64,000 nucleotides of DNA from DATLED01 sp963750255 (GTDB lineage: Bacteria > Actinomycetota > Acidimicrobiia > Acidimicrobiales > CADCTF01). A model generated the notes under the pieces. The model was given only the letters and a program-made list of their open reading frames with translations. It made no database searches and was not told where the DNA came from. This document shows, in pieces, positions 8,855 through 23,758 of the stretch. Location of the stretch: NCBI GenBank assembly GCA_963750255.1, contig CAVVPZ010000001.1, forward strand, positions 248,001 to 312,000, written 5' to 3'. The position numbers and the translations under genes are program-made. The number at the start of each line of letters is the position of its first letter. Positions within the stretch are counted from its first letter, which is position 1.

Positions 8855-11804
8855 CCGCGGTCGACCTCACCGCGACGTCGTTCTGGGAGGCGCCCGAACT
8901 CACCTCGCTGCACCGCCTGCCGATGCACAGCCCGCTGGTGAGGTCGGACGGGTGGGAAGCCGTGCTCGATCACAGGTGGCGGTTCTGGCTGGCCCCGCAG
9001 CCGACCGCGGTTCCGCCCGGCATGACCGACCCGGACTACGACGACAGCGGCTGGGCCGGCGTCGACGTGCCAGGCCTCTGGACGATGCAGGGCGGCTCCG
9101 ACAAGCCCCAATACACCAACGTGCAAATGCCGTTCTCGGAGTCCGCTCCCCACGTCCCGGCCGACAACCCCACCGGTTGCTACCGCGTGACGTTCCGGCT
9201 TCCCGACGGATGGAGTCGCGCGCCGGACGATCCTGTCGATCGGCGCCGCCGAGAGTGCCTTGGCCGTCGCCGTCAACGGCCGGCTCGTCGGGATCTCGAA
9301 GGACTCGCACCTCGCCGCCGAGTTCGATCTCACCGACGTGGTCGACCACGACGCCGACAACGTTCTGGCGCTCGTGGTCGTCAAATGGTCCGACGCCAGC
9401 CACCTCGAGGATCAGGACCATTGGTGGCACGGCGGCATCTCGCGCCCCGTGCTGCTGCGATCGGTCCCACCCATCCACATCGACGACGTCAAAGCGATCG
9501 GCGGTCTCCGCGCCGACGACGACCGGCCTGCTCGACCTCCGGGTCGAGGTCGCTGCGCCCCCCAACCGCCCCATTCCGACGGGGTGGACGGTCGAGGCCA
9601 CCATCGAAACCCTCGACGGCGTCGCCGTGCCGACTGCGACCGCGCTCGGCGGCGCAGTTCCCGCCGCTGGCGGGTTCGGGTTCACGGGCCACGTGGTGCG
9701 CGCCGCTACCGCTGTCGCGGGCGTCGACGCGTGGTCAGCCGAATCGCCCCATCGGTATCGAATCCGAGTGACGCTGCGCGGCCCGTCCGGCGAGGAAGTC
9801 GACACCGTTTCGGTCATCACCGGGTTTCGCTCCGTTGAGGTCCGCGACCGCCAACTCCTCCTCAACGGACAACCCGTGCTGGTGCGCGGCGTCAACCGCC
9901 ACGACTTCCACCCCACGACGGGTCGAGTGCTCACCCGGGACGACCTCGAAGCCGACGTCGTCGCCATCAAGCAAGCTGGGTTCAACGCCGTGCGGACATC
10001 GCACTATCCCAACGACCCGACCTTCCTCGACCTGTGCGACGAGCACGGCCTCTACGTCATCGACGAAGCCAACATCGAGACGCACGCGGCGATGTTCACG
10101 CTCTGCAATGACGCCCGGTACACCGCAGCTTGGGTCGACCGTGGCGCTCGGATGGTGCGCCGCGACAAGAACCATCCCTGCATCATCTTGTGGTCGCTCG
10201 GCAACGAGAGCGGCCACGGCGCCAACCACGAAGCGATGGCGGCGTGGATCCGTCGCTACGACCCCTCGCGTCCGCTCCACTACGAGGGCGCCGTGATGCT
10301 CGGACTCGACCGCGGTCGCAGCGTGACCGACGTGGTCTGCCCGATGTACCCGACCATCGACCGGATCGTCGAGTGGGCCCGTTCAGGCGGCGACCGACCC
10401 GACGACGAGCGGCCGCTCATCATGTGCGAGTACTCCCACGCCATGGGCAACTCCAACGGCAGCCTGGCCGACTACTGGGAAGCGATCGAGGCCAACGAGG
10501 GGCTGCAGGGCGGCTTCATCTGGGAGTGGTGGGACCACGGCCTCGTCCAGGAGATCGGCGACGAGCCGGGCTGGCGCTACGCCTACGGCGGCGACTTCGG
10601 CGAGCGTCGCCACGACGGCAACTTCTGCCTCGACGGCGTGGCGTGGCCCGACCGCCGACCCAAGCCCGCCATCGAGGAGCACCGCCAACTGGCGACGCCC
10701 ATTCGCCTGTCGTGGTCGGTCGCCGGCCAGCGCGTGACCGTCGAGAACCGGCAGTGGTTCGTCGGGCTCGACGCGTTCGCAGCCACGGCCGAGGTGCTGG
10801 CCGCCGGGCGCACAATCGCCAGCCACCCGCTCCCCCTCCCCGACGTCGACCCCGGCGGCCGGGTCGACGTCGACCTCCCGTTCGACCTGGCTCCCGAAGC
10901 CGACTCGCTCCTGGTCCATCTCCGCTTAGCCGAGTCGACCTCGTGGGCACCGGCCGGCTTCGACGTTGCCTTCCAACAACTCGACATCCTGCGCGACGGC
11001 GAACCGGCCGCCGGCCCTCCGCTGACGACGGACTTCGCCGGATGGCCCTTCGACTGCTTCGACCCGCCGGTGGTCTCGGTGTGGCGGGCACCGATCGACA
11101 ACGACCGTGTGCACGCGGGGCAGCCCGCCGGTTCGACCCCCGCGGCGCGCTGGGCCGCGCTCGGCCTCGACGATCTGACGCCCATCGAGCGCACCGAACG
11201 CTCCGACGGCGGGGCGACCACCACGACCACGACCTACCCCCACGGCATCGTCCACGAGGTCACCCTGCGGGGCACACCGGCTGGCGGGGTTGCCGTCGAT
11301 GAGCACGTGCACATCCCTGACACCCTCGACGACCTCGCCCGCGTCGGCTCGGTCGTCACCCTCGCATCCGGGTTCGACCAACTCGAATGGTTCGGACGGG
11401 GCCCGACCGAGACCTATCCCGACCGCCGCCTCGGCGCCCCCGTCCGGCGCTGGACCTCGACGACGGCCGACGAGTACGTGCCCTACATCCGGCCCCAGGA
11501 ACACGGTGGCCACGAAGACGTCCACTCGCTCGCCGCCACCGACGCCGACGGACGTGGGGTCGTCTTCACCTTCGCCGCCCCGCTCCACGTGTCGGCCAGT
11601 CACTTCACCGCCGCTGACCTCGCCGCCGCCGACCACGACACCGACCTGACGCCGAGGCCCACGACCACCGTGCACCTCGATGTCGCCCACCGCGGTCTCG
11701 GCACGGCCAGTTGCGGGCCCGACACCCTCCCCCGCTACCTCGTGGGGTCGGGCGACTACCGGTGGTCGTGGCGGGCCGAACCGATCGGCCCGATGCGCGC
11801 GTAG
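8851..11804 (+). CDS. lacZ: Beta-galactosidase, glycoside hydrolase family 2, two frameshifts
   Basis: About 985 residues after repairing frame breaks near 9225 and 9522. The N-terminal jelly-roll domain starts FWEAPELTSLHRLPMHSPL, as in LacZ. The immunoglobulin-like domain follows, then the TIM barrel with RGVNRHDFHP, the acid/base glutamate in WSLGNESGHG (about residue 452) and the nucleophile in MCEYSHAMGNS (about residue 526). The C-terminal Bgal_small_N domain has WRAPIDNDR and EWFGRGPTETYPDR. The frame has no ATG/GTG before the conserved N-terminus: CTG at 8851 overlaps the previous stop, and ATG 8923 would cut about 24 conserved residues. It probably hydrolyses beta-galactosides in the cytosol, as no signal peptide is seen. 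Confidence 0.85.
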
Positions 11805-11953
11805 GACGACGAACCGGATAGCCTCGGCGCTGGCGTCCCACCCCTCGGGGTGGTCGAGCAGGACAGTCCGACCTGCTCTTTCGGATGCCGCACACACGGA
11901 CACCTCTCCCGTCACGGGTACGGGGGAGTCGGCGCAGGGAGCGCCGGCGACAC

Positions 11954-15105
<3,152 letters not shown>

Positions 15106-15109
<4 letters not shown>

Positions 15110-15408
15110 CCGCACCGACCGGCGGCGACGCCGCTCCCCGCAAGAAGGCCAACCAGAAGCGGCGTCGGGCGAAGAAGTCCAAGGGTTTCGACGTCTGGCG
15201 TGCCGCCCCGCCCCTCCCCGACCCCGCGCCGATCGTGCCCGTCCACGACCCGACCGCGCTCCTCCGGTCCCTCGGCGATCCGCCCCTCCAGGGCCAGACC
15301 GCCGTCGCGCAGCACTATCTCGGCGCCGTCGTCGAACGCGCCGCCGGCCTCGCCACCGCCCTCGCCGCCGCCGCCAACCTCCTCGCCGACCCTTCTGACC
15401 TGGACTGA
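15106..15408 (+). CDS. Small basic-N-terminus protein coupled to the helicase
   Basis: 100 residues, not recognised. The ATG at 15106 overlaps the helicase stop (ATGA). The first 35 residues are very basic (RKKANQKRRRAKKSK) and suit nucleic-acid binding. The C-terminal half is an Ala/Leu-rich helix pair (AVVERAAGLATALAAAANLL). Tight coupling suggests a helicase accessory factor. That is inference from position; the sequence itself names no function. Confidence 0.6.
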
Positions 15409-15410
15409 CC

Positions 15411-15535
15411 CCCCACCCCACCGCGTTGGTGTGGCCCTTCCGGCTCCTCCCCCGCGTTGGTGTGGCCGAAGCGGCGGCCGTTTCGGCCACCGCAACGGGT
15501 TGGGACGACCGGATCAGCCACCCCAACGGCGGGGG
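15411..15535. repeat. Nested inverted repeat in the helicase/dehydrogenase gap
   Basis: Four related arms fill this gap. GCGTTGGTGTGGCC occurs directly at 15423-15436 and 15454-15467. Inverted partners follow at 15482-15499 (TTCGGCCACCGCAACGGG) and 15517-15535 (GCCACCCCAACGGCGGGGG). The inner pair contains a perfect 9-bp stem (GTGGCCGAA/TTCGGCCAC, 15462-15470 and 15482-15490). It could terminate transcription from the helicase operon or be a dispersed palindromic element; there is no T-run. Confidence 0.55.
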
Positions 15536-15561
15536 ACGCGGTGCGGTGCCATGATCGACGG

Positions 15562-16827
15562 ATGCCTGCCAACCCCCTCAACGTGGACGACTACGGCGGC
15601 GAGCTCTACAACCTCGGCATGTCCGAGGGGGCCCGTCCGCTCCTCGACAAGGTCAAGACCTTCATCGCCGAGGAGGTCGAACCGATCACGGCCGAGTACT
15701 ACCGTCTCGGTGCCGATCGGGCCGATCGTTGGTCGTACGCGCCGGGCCAACTCGAGCTGCTCGACAGCGTCAAGGCCAAGGCCAAGGCCAACGGGTTGTG
15801 GAACTTCTTCCTCCCCAACGCCGAGACCGGCGAGGGTCTGAGCAACCTCGACTACGCCTACATCGCCGTCGAGCTGGGCAAGAACCCCCTGGCGTCGGAG
15901 TGTCTGAACTGTGCCGCTCCCGACACCGGCAACATGGAGGTGCTCGAGCGGGTGGGCACGCCCGAGCAGAAGAAGCAGTGGCTCGAGCCGCTGCTGCGGG
16001 GCGAGATCCGCTCTGCCTTCGCCATGACCGAGCCCGACATGGCCTCGTCCGACGCCCGCAACATCGCCTGCTCGGCCGTGCTCGACGGCGAGGAGTGGAT
16101 CATCAACGGCGAGAAGTACTACATCTCCGGCGCCGGCGACCCCCGCTGCAAGATCATGATCACGCATGGTGCGGACGACGCCCAACGCGCCGTCCCACCT
16201 CCAGCAGTCGCAGATCCTGGTGCCGATGGACACGCCGGGCGTCGAGGTCCTCGGGCCGATGACGGTCTTCGGCAAGGACGACGCCCCCCACGGCCACATG
16301 CACATCAGGTTCACCGACGTGCGGGTGCCCAAGGAGAACGTGCTGCTCGGCGAGGGCCGCGGGCTTCGAGATCTCCCAGCTCCGACTCGGGCCCGGACGC
16401 ATCCACCACTGCATGCGATCGATCGGCGCCGCCGAGACGGGCCCTCGCACCTCATGGTCCAGCGGGGCCTCGCCGCGAGGCGTTCGGCAAGCCGCTCATC
16501 CAGCTCGGCAAGAACACCGAGATCGTGTCTCGGGCCCGCATCGAGATCGAGGCCATGCGCCTGATGGTGCTGAAGGCGGCCAAGGCCATGGACCTCATGG
16601 GCAACGCCGAGGCCCGCGTCTGGGTCAGCGCGGTCAAGGCGATGGTGCCCGAGCGCGTGTGCCAGATCATCGACCAGGCCATCCAGATCCACGGCGCCAC
16701 CGGCGTCTCGCAGTGGACGCCGCTCGCCGACATGTACACCTCGCAGCGCACCCTGCGTCTGGCCGACGGTCCCGACGAGGTCCACCACATGGTCGTCGGC
16801 CGGGCCGAGATCGCCCGCTGGCAGTAG
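15562..16827 (+). CDS. Acyl-CoA dehydrogenase, frameshifted
   Basis: About 421 residues. The N-terminal alpha domain (EGARPLLDKVKTFIAEEVEPI) leads to FAMTEPDMASSDARNI, the FAD/substrate-binding strand, and WIINGEKYYISGAGDPRCKI. The frame then changes near 16165 (ILVPMDTPGVEVLGPMTVFG, HIRFTDVRVPKENVLLGEGRG), near 16365 (FEISQLRLGPGRIHHCMRSIGAAE) and near 16480 into the C-terminal domain (AFGKPLIQLGKNTEI, QIHGATGVSQWTPLADMY, DGPDEVH). This resembles the larger long-chain-type FadE proteins of actinobacteria. It oxidises acyl-CoA to enoyl-CoA with FAD; chain length is unknown. ATG 15562 is used. Confidence 0.88.
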   Translation: MPANPLNVDDYGGELYNLGMSEGARPLLDKVKTFIAEEVEPITAEYYRLGADRADRWSYAPGQLELLDSVKAKAKANGLWNFFLPNAETGEGLSNLDYAYIAVELGKNPLASECLNCAAPDTGNMEVLERVGTPEQKKQWLEPLLRGEIRSAFAMTEPDMASSDARNIACSAVLDGEEWIINGEKYYISGAGDPRCKIMITHGADDAQRAVPPPAVADPGADGHAGRRGPRADDGLRQGRRPPRPHAHQVHRRAGAQGERAARRGPRASRSPSSDSGPDASTTACDRSAPPRRALAPHGPAGPRREAFGKPLIQLGKNTEIVSRARIEIEAMRLMVLKAAKAMDLMGNAEARVWVSAVKAMVPERVCQIIDQAIQIHGATGVSQWTPLADMYTSQRTLRLADGPDEVHHMVVGRAEIARWQ

Positions 16828-16839
16828 GGACCCACCGCA

Positions 16840-17772
16840 GTGCGGATCCACCTCGACACCGACTTCGCCGGCGACCCTGACGACGCCTGCGCGCTCGCGT
16901 CGCTCCTCGCCGCCCGAGCCGCTGACCCGTCAATCGAGATCACGGGCATCACCACCGTGGCCGACACCGACGGGCGGCGAGCCGGCTACGTCCACCGACT
17001 CCTCGACATCGCCGGCGTGCCCCGGGGAGCGATCCCCGTGGCCGCCGGGGCGGGCTGGTCGCTCACCGGGGGTGCGGAGATGGGCGAGATCCCCGACCAC
17101 GACGAGTTCTGGGGTGGGCCGCCGGTCGAGCCGACCCCCGTCGATCCCGCCGCCGCCGTCGCCCTCCTCGACCATTCCGTGCGCCTCGGCTCCGCGATCT
17201 GCACCATCGGCCCGCTCACCAACCTCGGACTCCTCGCCGCCGCTCGACCCGGACGTCTGGCCGACACCGCGCCTGGTGGCCATGGGGGGCTGGGTACGCG
17301 AGCTGAACCCGGGCTATCCGCCGTGGACCGAGGACCGCGACTTCAACGTCGCCTGCGACCGGACGTCGGCCGAGACCGTGTTCGCCGGCGTCGGTGACCT
17401 CACCTTGGTGACCATTGCTGCCACGGTTCGCACCCACGTCCGCACTGGCCACCTCGAACGGCTGGCGCAGGCGGGTCCGCTCGGTGCACTGCTGGCCCGG
17501 ATGACCGCCGCCCACGGGCGCACGTACGACCTCGGCGCGCTCGCACGCTCGCATGAGGCGCTGCCCGACGATCTCTGCAATTTCCACCACGACCCGTTGG
17601 CCGTGGCCGTCGCACTCGGACAACCCTTCGCCCCACCGAGGACGCCATCGTGTTCGGCCGTCGGGCCAAGGCCGTCGTGGATGTCGACGGTGAGGCGTTC
17701 GTCGAGTCTTGGCTCGGCGCCGTCGAGGCTCTCAGTCGGCGCGCCGACCTCGCCGGCGGCGGACCGCACTGA
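16840..17772 (+). CDS. Nucleoside hydrolase (inosine-uridine-preferring type), frameshifted
   Basis: About 310 residues. The N-terminal calcium-binding motif DTDFAGDPDDACAL is the hallmark of the family (DTDxxxDDxxA). Also seen are TIGPLTNLG, then after a frame change near 17255 the MGGWV and DFNVACDR segments. The C-terminal part FHHDPLAVAVALGQPF includes the conserved His/Asp. A second frame change near 17635 gives the tail VVDVDGEAFVESWLGAVEAL. The enzyme cleaves the N-glycosidic bond of ribonucleosides for salvage. GTG start at 16840, 12 nt after the dehydrogenase. Its 3' end overlaps the convergent HxlR gene by about 40 bp. Confidence 0.82.
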
Positions 17773-18262
17773 CTGCGGGTTCGCTCGGCGCCGGGAGCGG
17801 CGACGCGGCGGTCGCGCCGGGACCGGCAACGGCCCGCACCGACCGACCGTCGAGAACTTCGCCGCACACGTCGCAGGTCATGCGGACGGTGGTGAGGTGG
17901 CCACGGTCGCGGTGTTCGAGCAGCACCGGCTCGTTGCCCGCACCCAGCGATCCACTCGTCACCCCACTGCCGGAGCGGCGGTCATCACCGGCCACAGCGC
18001 TCGGCCCTTCTCGGTCAGGACGTAGTCGTAGCGGCCCGCGCGCCTCGTCGTACGGCCGACGCTCGAAGACGCCGGCCTCGACCAGCGTGTCGAGTCGGGT
18101 CGTGAGCACGTTGCGGGAGATGCCGAGCCGCTCGACGAAGTCGTCGAAGCGGCGGACGCCGAGGAAGGCGTCTCGCAGGATCAGCAGCGTCCACCACTCG
18201 CCGATGATCTCGAGCGACTGGGCGATCGAGCACTGCATGTCGGTGAACGAGGCCTTTCGCAC
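17732..18262 (-). CDS. HxlR-family winged-helix regulator, two compensating frameshifts
   Basis: 176 residues. The N-terminal winged helix reads CSIAQSLEIIGEWWTLLILRD, with the family-typical Cys near residue 11, then GVRRFDDFVERLGISRNVLTTRLDTLVEAGVFERRPY. Between about 18035 and 17970 the sensible frame is shifted (RYDYVLTEKGRALWPVM) and then returns (NEPVLLEHRDRGH), implying two indels. The C-terminal extension contains CDVCGE, a possible metal site not seen in short HxlR proteins. It is divergent from an MFS exporter, and two palindromes between them are probable operators, so it likely represses both genes. GTG start at 18260-18262. Confidence 0.85.
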   Translation of the reverse strand: MRKASFTDMQCSIAQSLEIIGEWWTLLILRDAFLGVRRFDDFVERLGISRNVLTTRLDTLVEAGVFERRPYDEARGPLRLRPDREGPSAVAGDDRRSGSGVTSGSLGAGNEPVLLEHRDRGHLTTVRMTCDVCGEVLDGRSVRAVAGPGATAASPLPAPSEPAVSAVRRRRGRRAD

Positions 18263-18278
18263 GCTCCCAGCCTAGGTC

Positions 18279-18295
18279 AGTTGCGTCACGCAACT
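18279..18295. promoter_or_regulatory. Operator palindrome 1 for the HxlR regulator
   Basis: AGTTGCGTCACGCAACT is a perfect 17-bp palindrome centred on C, 17 bp upstream of the HxlR start. A second copy lies 32 bp away, about three helical turns, which would put both sites on the same DNA face. HxlR proteins bind such dyads as dimers. Confidence 0.65.
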
Positions 18296-18310
18296 CTACC
18301 TGCCATGCTG

Positions 18311-18327
18311 CGTTGCATGACGCAACT
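18311..18327. promoter_or_regulatory. Operator palindrome 2, overlapping the MFS start codon
   Basis: CGTTGCATGACGCAACT repeats the 18279-18295 dyad with GTTGC/GCAAC arms intact. It contains the MFS start codon ATG at 18317-18319, so regulator binding here would directly block early transcription of the exporter. Confidence 0.6.
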
Positions 18328-19748
18328 CGAGGCCGATACCTCCCGCACCACGCTGGCCATCGCGTCGCTGGCCACGCTGGCCACCTTCCTCGACACGACC
18401 ATCCTTTACGTTGCGTTTCCCGACATCACCCGGACCTTCTCGTCGTCGAGCCCGTCGACGCTGTCGTGGGTTCTCAACGCGTACACCATCGTCTTCGCCG
18501 CGTTGCTCATCCCCGCGGGCAAGCTCGCCGACCGGGTCGGACATCGGCGGGTGTTCCTCGCCGGGTCAGCCGCCTTCACCGCCGCCTCGATGGCGTGCGG
18601 CGTGGCGCCGACGGCCGAGACCTTGATCGGCTTCCGCGTGCTCCAGGCCGCCGGCGCGGCCTCGCTGATCCCATCGTCGCTGGCCCTCGTCATGCACGCC
18701 TTCCCTCGCCATCGCCTGCCCCAAGCGGTCGCCATCTGGGGCGCGGCAGGGGCCGTCGCCGGCGCGCTCGGGCCGACGTTGGGCGCCGCCATCGTCGAGG
18801 GCTTGGGCTGGCGCTTCGCCTTCTTCATCAACCTGCCCATCGGCGTCTACACCGTCGTGGCCGGCCGGCGCAGCCTCGGCGAGTCGTCGGATCCCACCGC
18901 GCAGGTGCCATCGGCGGTAGGCGTGGTGCTCGTCGCCGTCGCCGCTGGCCTTCTCTCCTACGGGGTCGTCGGCTCGGGCGAGTTCGGCTGGCTGTCGAGC
19001 CGTACCGCGATCGTGCTCGGCGCCGGGCGCAGTCACCTTGGCCGTGTTCGTCGTCCACCAGCGCCGGACCGACGCCCCTGCGCTCGACCTCGATCTGTTC
19101 CGCATCCCCAACTTCACGTGGGGCAACCTGGCCATGCTCGTGTTCGGCACCGCATTCTCGGCCCTGTTCTTCGGGTCGATCCTCTTCTCACCCGGGTGTG
19201 GCACTTCTCCGTCCTGCAGGCGGGATTCGGCGTGGCCCCCGGGCCGGCGCTCGTGGCCGTTGGTGGCGCCCCGGGCCGGCAAGCTGGCGGGACGGATCGG
19301 TCAGCGCCCGTTGTTGATCGTCGGCGGACTCCTCTACGCCTGCAGCGGCGTCTATCGACTGCGGATGCTGGGTCCGGAGGTCGACTACGTCGTCGACTAC
19401 CTGCCATCGATGATCCTGAGCGGACTCGGCGTGGCGTGCTGCTTTCCCCAACTCTCGAGCGTCGTGGCCCAAGCGCTACCCCAGAACCGGATCGGCATCG
19501 GCGGCGCCGCGCTGCAAGCGATACGCCAGTTCGGCGGAACTTTCGGCGTCGCCCTCACCATCGCCTTCCTGGGCACGTCGGGCGGTCCGGCCCGAGCCCT
19601 CGCCGCCTTCGACCGGGTCTGGGTCCTCATCGTCATCGGGGGGCTGGGCACGGCACTGTTGGTGCTCCCGCTGCGAACCCGCGTGGTCGACGAGCTTGCC
19701 CTGGCCGCGGAGGGCGGCGTGGTCCTCGGCGCCGACCTCGCCCCCTGA
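18317..19748 (+). CDS. MFS efflux transporter (DHA2-like), frameshifted
   Basis: About 477 residues. TM1 begins LAIASLATLATFLDTTILYVAFPDI and carries the motif-D-like Asp. Motif A follows (GKLADRVGHRR), then motif C-like glycine-rich GAAGAVAGALGPTLGA (about residue 150) and FFINLPIG, all typical of the 14-TM drug:H+ antiporter group. Frame changes near 19030, 19195 and 19265 divide the second half (AVFVVHQRRTDAPALDLDLFR onward; PRAGKLAGRIGQRPLLIVGG). It probably exports a hydrophobic drug or metabolite under HxlR control; the substrate is unknown. Confidence 0.85.
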
Positions 19749-19772
19749 ACCCAGAGCGACGAGACTGACCTC

Positions 19773-20095
19773 ATGCTCATCGTCTCCGGTTCGTTCCAGG
19801 TCGCTCCCGAGGACCGTGACGCGTTCCTCGTCGGGACGTGCCGATGCCATGCGGGCCTCGCGGGCCGAGGCCGGCTGCCTCGACTACGTGTTCGCCGCCG
19901 ACCCCATCGACGACGGCCGGGTCATCCTCTTCGAGAGTTGGGAGAGCGAAGAGGCCCTGGCCGCCCACATCGCCGCCATTGGTGCGGCGCGGGCCTCGGC
20001 CCCACCGCCGGCGGCCGACGCTCCCGCCGCCGCCCAAGGTGCTGTCGTCGACCATCACCAAGCACACGGTGTCGGCCAGCGGGCCGCTGCGCTGA
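19773..20095 (+). CDS. Antibiotic biosynthesis monooxygenase (ABM/YgiN-like), frameshifted
   Basis: About 107 residues. The beta-alpha-beta-beta ferredoxin-like ABM pattern is clear: MLIVSGSFQVAPEDRDAFL, then after a frame change near 19845 ASRAEAGCLDYVFAADPIDDGRVILFESWESEEALAAHI. A second change near 20035 gives the C-terminal strand KVLSSTITKHTVSASGPLR. Members are small cofactor-free monooxygenases or dimeric stress proteins; the substrate cannot be given. It follows the MFS gene by 24 bp and may share its HxlR-controlled transcript. Confidence 0.75.
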
Positions 20096-20112
20096 CCCTC
20101 AAACCGTGACCC

Positions 20113-22206
<2,094 letters not shown>

Positions 22207-22251
22207 CCGACGAGTAGACCACGCCGGTGCGACACCCTCTCCCCCCACCGT

Positions 22252-22299
22252 TTTGGGCAGCACCAGAGCGCGATCGCGCTCTGACGCTGCCCAATTTGG
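22252..22299. repeat. Long hairpin/palindrome between recQ and the DEAD-box helicase
   Basis: The outer arms TTGGGCAGC (22253-22261) and GCTGCCCAA (22286-22294) flank a perfect 18-bp palindrome, AGAGCGCGATCGCGCTCT (22265-22282). C- and G-runs lie outside, as in the other intergenic hairpins of this window. It follows the stop of the minus-strand DEAD-box gene and could terminate it, although no uridine run is present. Confidence 0.6.
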
Positions 22300-22302
22300 G
22301 GT

Positions 22303-23533
22303 TTAGGGGGTGCGGCGGGCGCCGCGGCCCCGGTTGCGGTTGTTGCCGCGGGGGCGGCGGGGGCCCGACGGCTGGGGCCGGTCGCGCTTGGGTTCGTCGG
22401 CCACGCCGCCGACGCCGAGGGCCCGCTGGAGGGTGCGGGCCTTGGCCGCCTCGCCGTCGGTCTCGGTCACGAAGGTGATCACGACGCCGTCGGCGCCGGC
22501 GCGACCCGTTCGCCCTGAACGGTGGGTGTAGTCCTTGGCGTCGGCGGGGAGGTCGAAGTGGATGACGCAGGCCACGCCGTCGACGTGGATGCCGCGAGCG
22601 GCGACGTCGGTGGCGACGAGCGCCTCGACCCGGCCGGCGGCGAACGATGCGAGCGCCCGCTCACGCTGGGACTGGCTGCGGTCGCCGTGGATGGCGGCCG
22701 CGGTCACGCCGAGCTTGTCGATCTGGCGGGCCAGGCGGTCGGCGCCGTGCTTGGTGCGGGTGAAGACCACCGTGGGACCGTGCTCGCGGATCAGCTTGGC
22801 CGTGCGGGCGATGCGGGCCTCACGAGAGACCTGCTCGAAGTAGTGCGACGTGCGGTCGACCTCGTCCTCGGTCTTCTCGACCTCGCAGCGGATGGGCGAG
22901 CGCTGGTAGTTGCGGACGAGCACGTCGACGTCACCGTCGAGGGTGGCCGAGAAGAGCAGCGTCTGGCGGTCGGGGCGCACCTTGTCGAGCAGGCGACGGA
23001 CGTCGGGCAGGAAGCCCATGTCGGCCATGCGATCGGCCTCGTCGATGACCACGAACTCGACCTCGTCGAGGATCATGTTGCCCCGATTGACCAGGTCGGT
23101 GATGCGGCCGGGACAGCCGACGGCGACGTCGACGCCCCGTCGCAGGATCTTGAGCTGGGGCGTGAAGCTCGTGCCGCCGTAGAACGACGAGACGCTCCGC
23201 TTGCGCACCTGGAGAAGCGGTGCCAACTCGTTCTGGATCTGGGCGGCGAGCTCGCGGGTCGGCGCCAGGACGAGCGCACGGGGACGAGCCGACGCGGGCC
23301 CGGGAGATGCGCTCGGCCAGCGGGATGCCGAAGGCGAGGGTCTTGCCCGAACCGGTCGGCGCTCGCCCGCACACGTCCTGACCGGCGAGGCCGGCGGCGA
23401 TGGTGGCGGCCTGGATGGGGAAGGGGGCGATGATGCCGCGCTCGTGGAGACGAGCGACGAGGGCCTCGGACACGCCGAGTTCGCCGAAGGTGGGGGTGGT
23501 CTCCGGCGCGGCCGGGGACATGGTGGTTGACAC
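22303..23533 (-). CDS. DEAD-box ATP-dependent RNA helicase, one frameshift
   Basis: About 410 residues. The Q motif region TFGELGVSEALVARLHERGI...PFPIQ is followed by Walker A APTGSGKTLAFGIPL. A frame change near 23290 leads to ALVLAPTRELAAQI, GRITDLV, VVIDEADRMADMGF, LLFSATLDGD, TVVFTRTKHGADRLA, ALVATDVAARGIHVDGV and YTHRSGRTGRAG. A short basic RG-rich tail (PRGNNRNRGRGARR) is typical of RhlE/CsdA-like proteins that remodel structured RNA. GTG 23531-23533 is preferred over ATG 23521 because GGAG lies 9 nt upstream of it. Confidence 0.9.
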
Positions 23534-23758
23534 GGAGAATTGCTCCAATGGGGGGATGGTTCGCGCGGAACCGCGCACGGGACGGAGGGATGCGACCTGC
23601 CCAATTCGGCTCCTCCCGCTTTCGGCTGCGTCGCAGGCAGCGTGGGAGGAGTTGGCCGGATCGGGAGGGATCTCCAGAACGGCCCGTCGGTCGATGCTGC
23701 AACCGACGATGGGCGCCAGGGTACCAGGGGACTCTCGGGGTACATGAACCCGGGGGGT
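23534..23758 (-). promoter_or_regulatory. Structured leader region of the DEAD-box helicase gene
   Basis: 225 bp without a gene. On both strands 23610-23651 folds into a hairpin with stems CTCCTCCC/GGGAGGAG and GCTGC/GCAGC. A second short stem-loop lies close to the start codon (GGTTC/GAACC, near 23555). Helicase mRNAs of this group are often controlled through structured 5' leaders, so this may be one. It may also hold only the promoter. No riboswitch class is recognisable. Confidence 0.3.
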
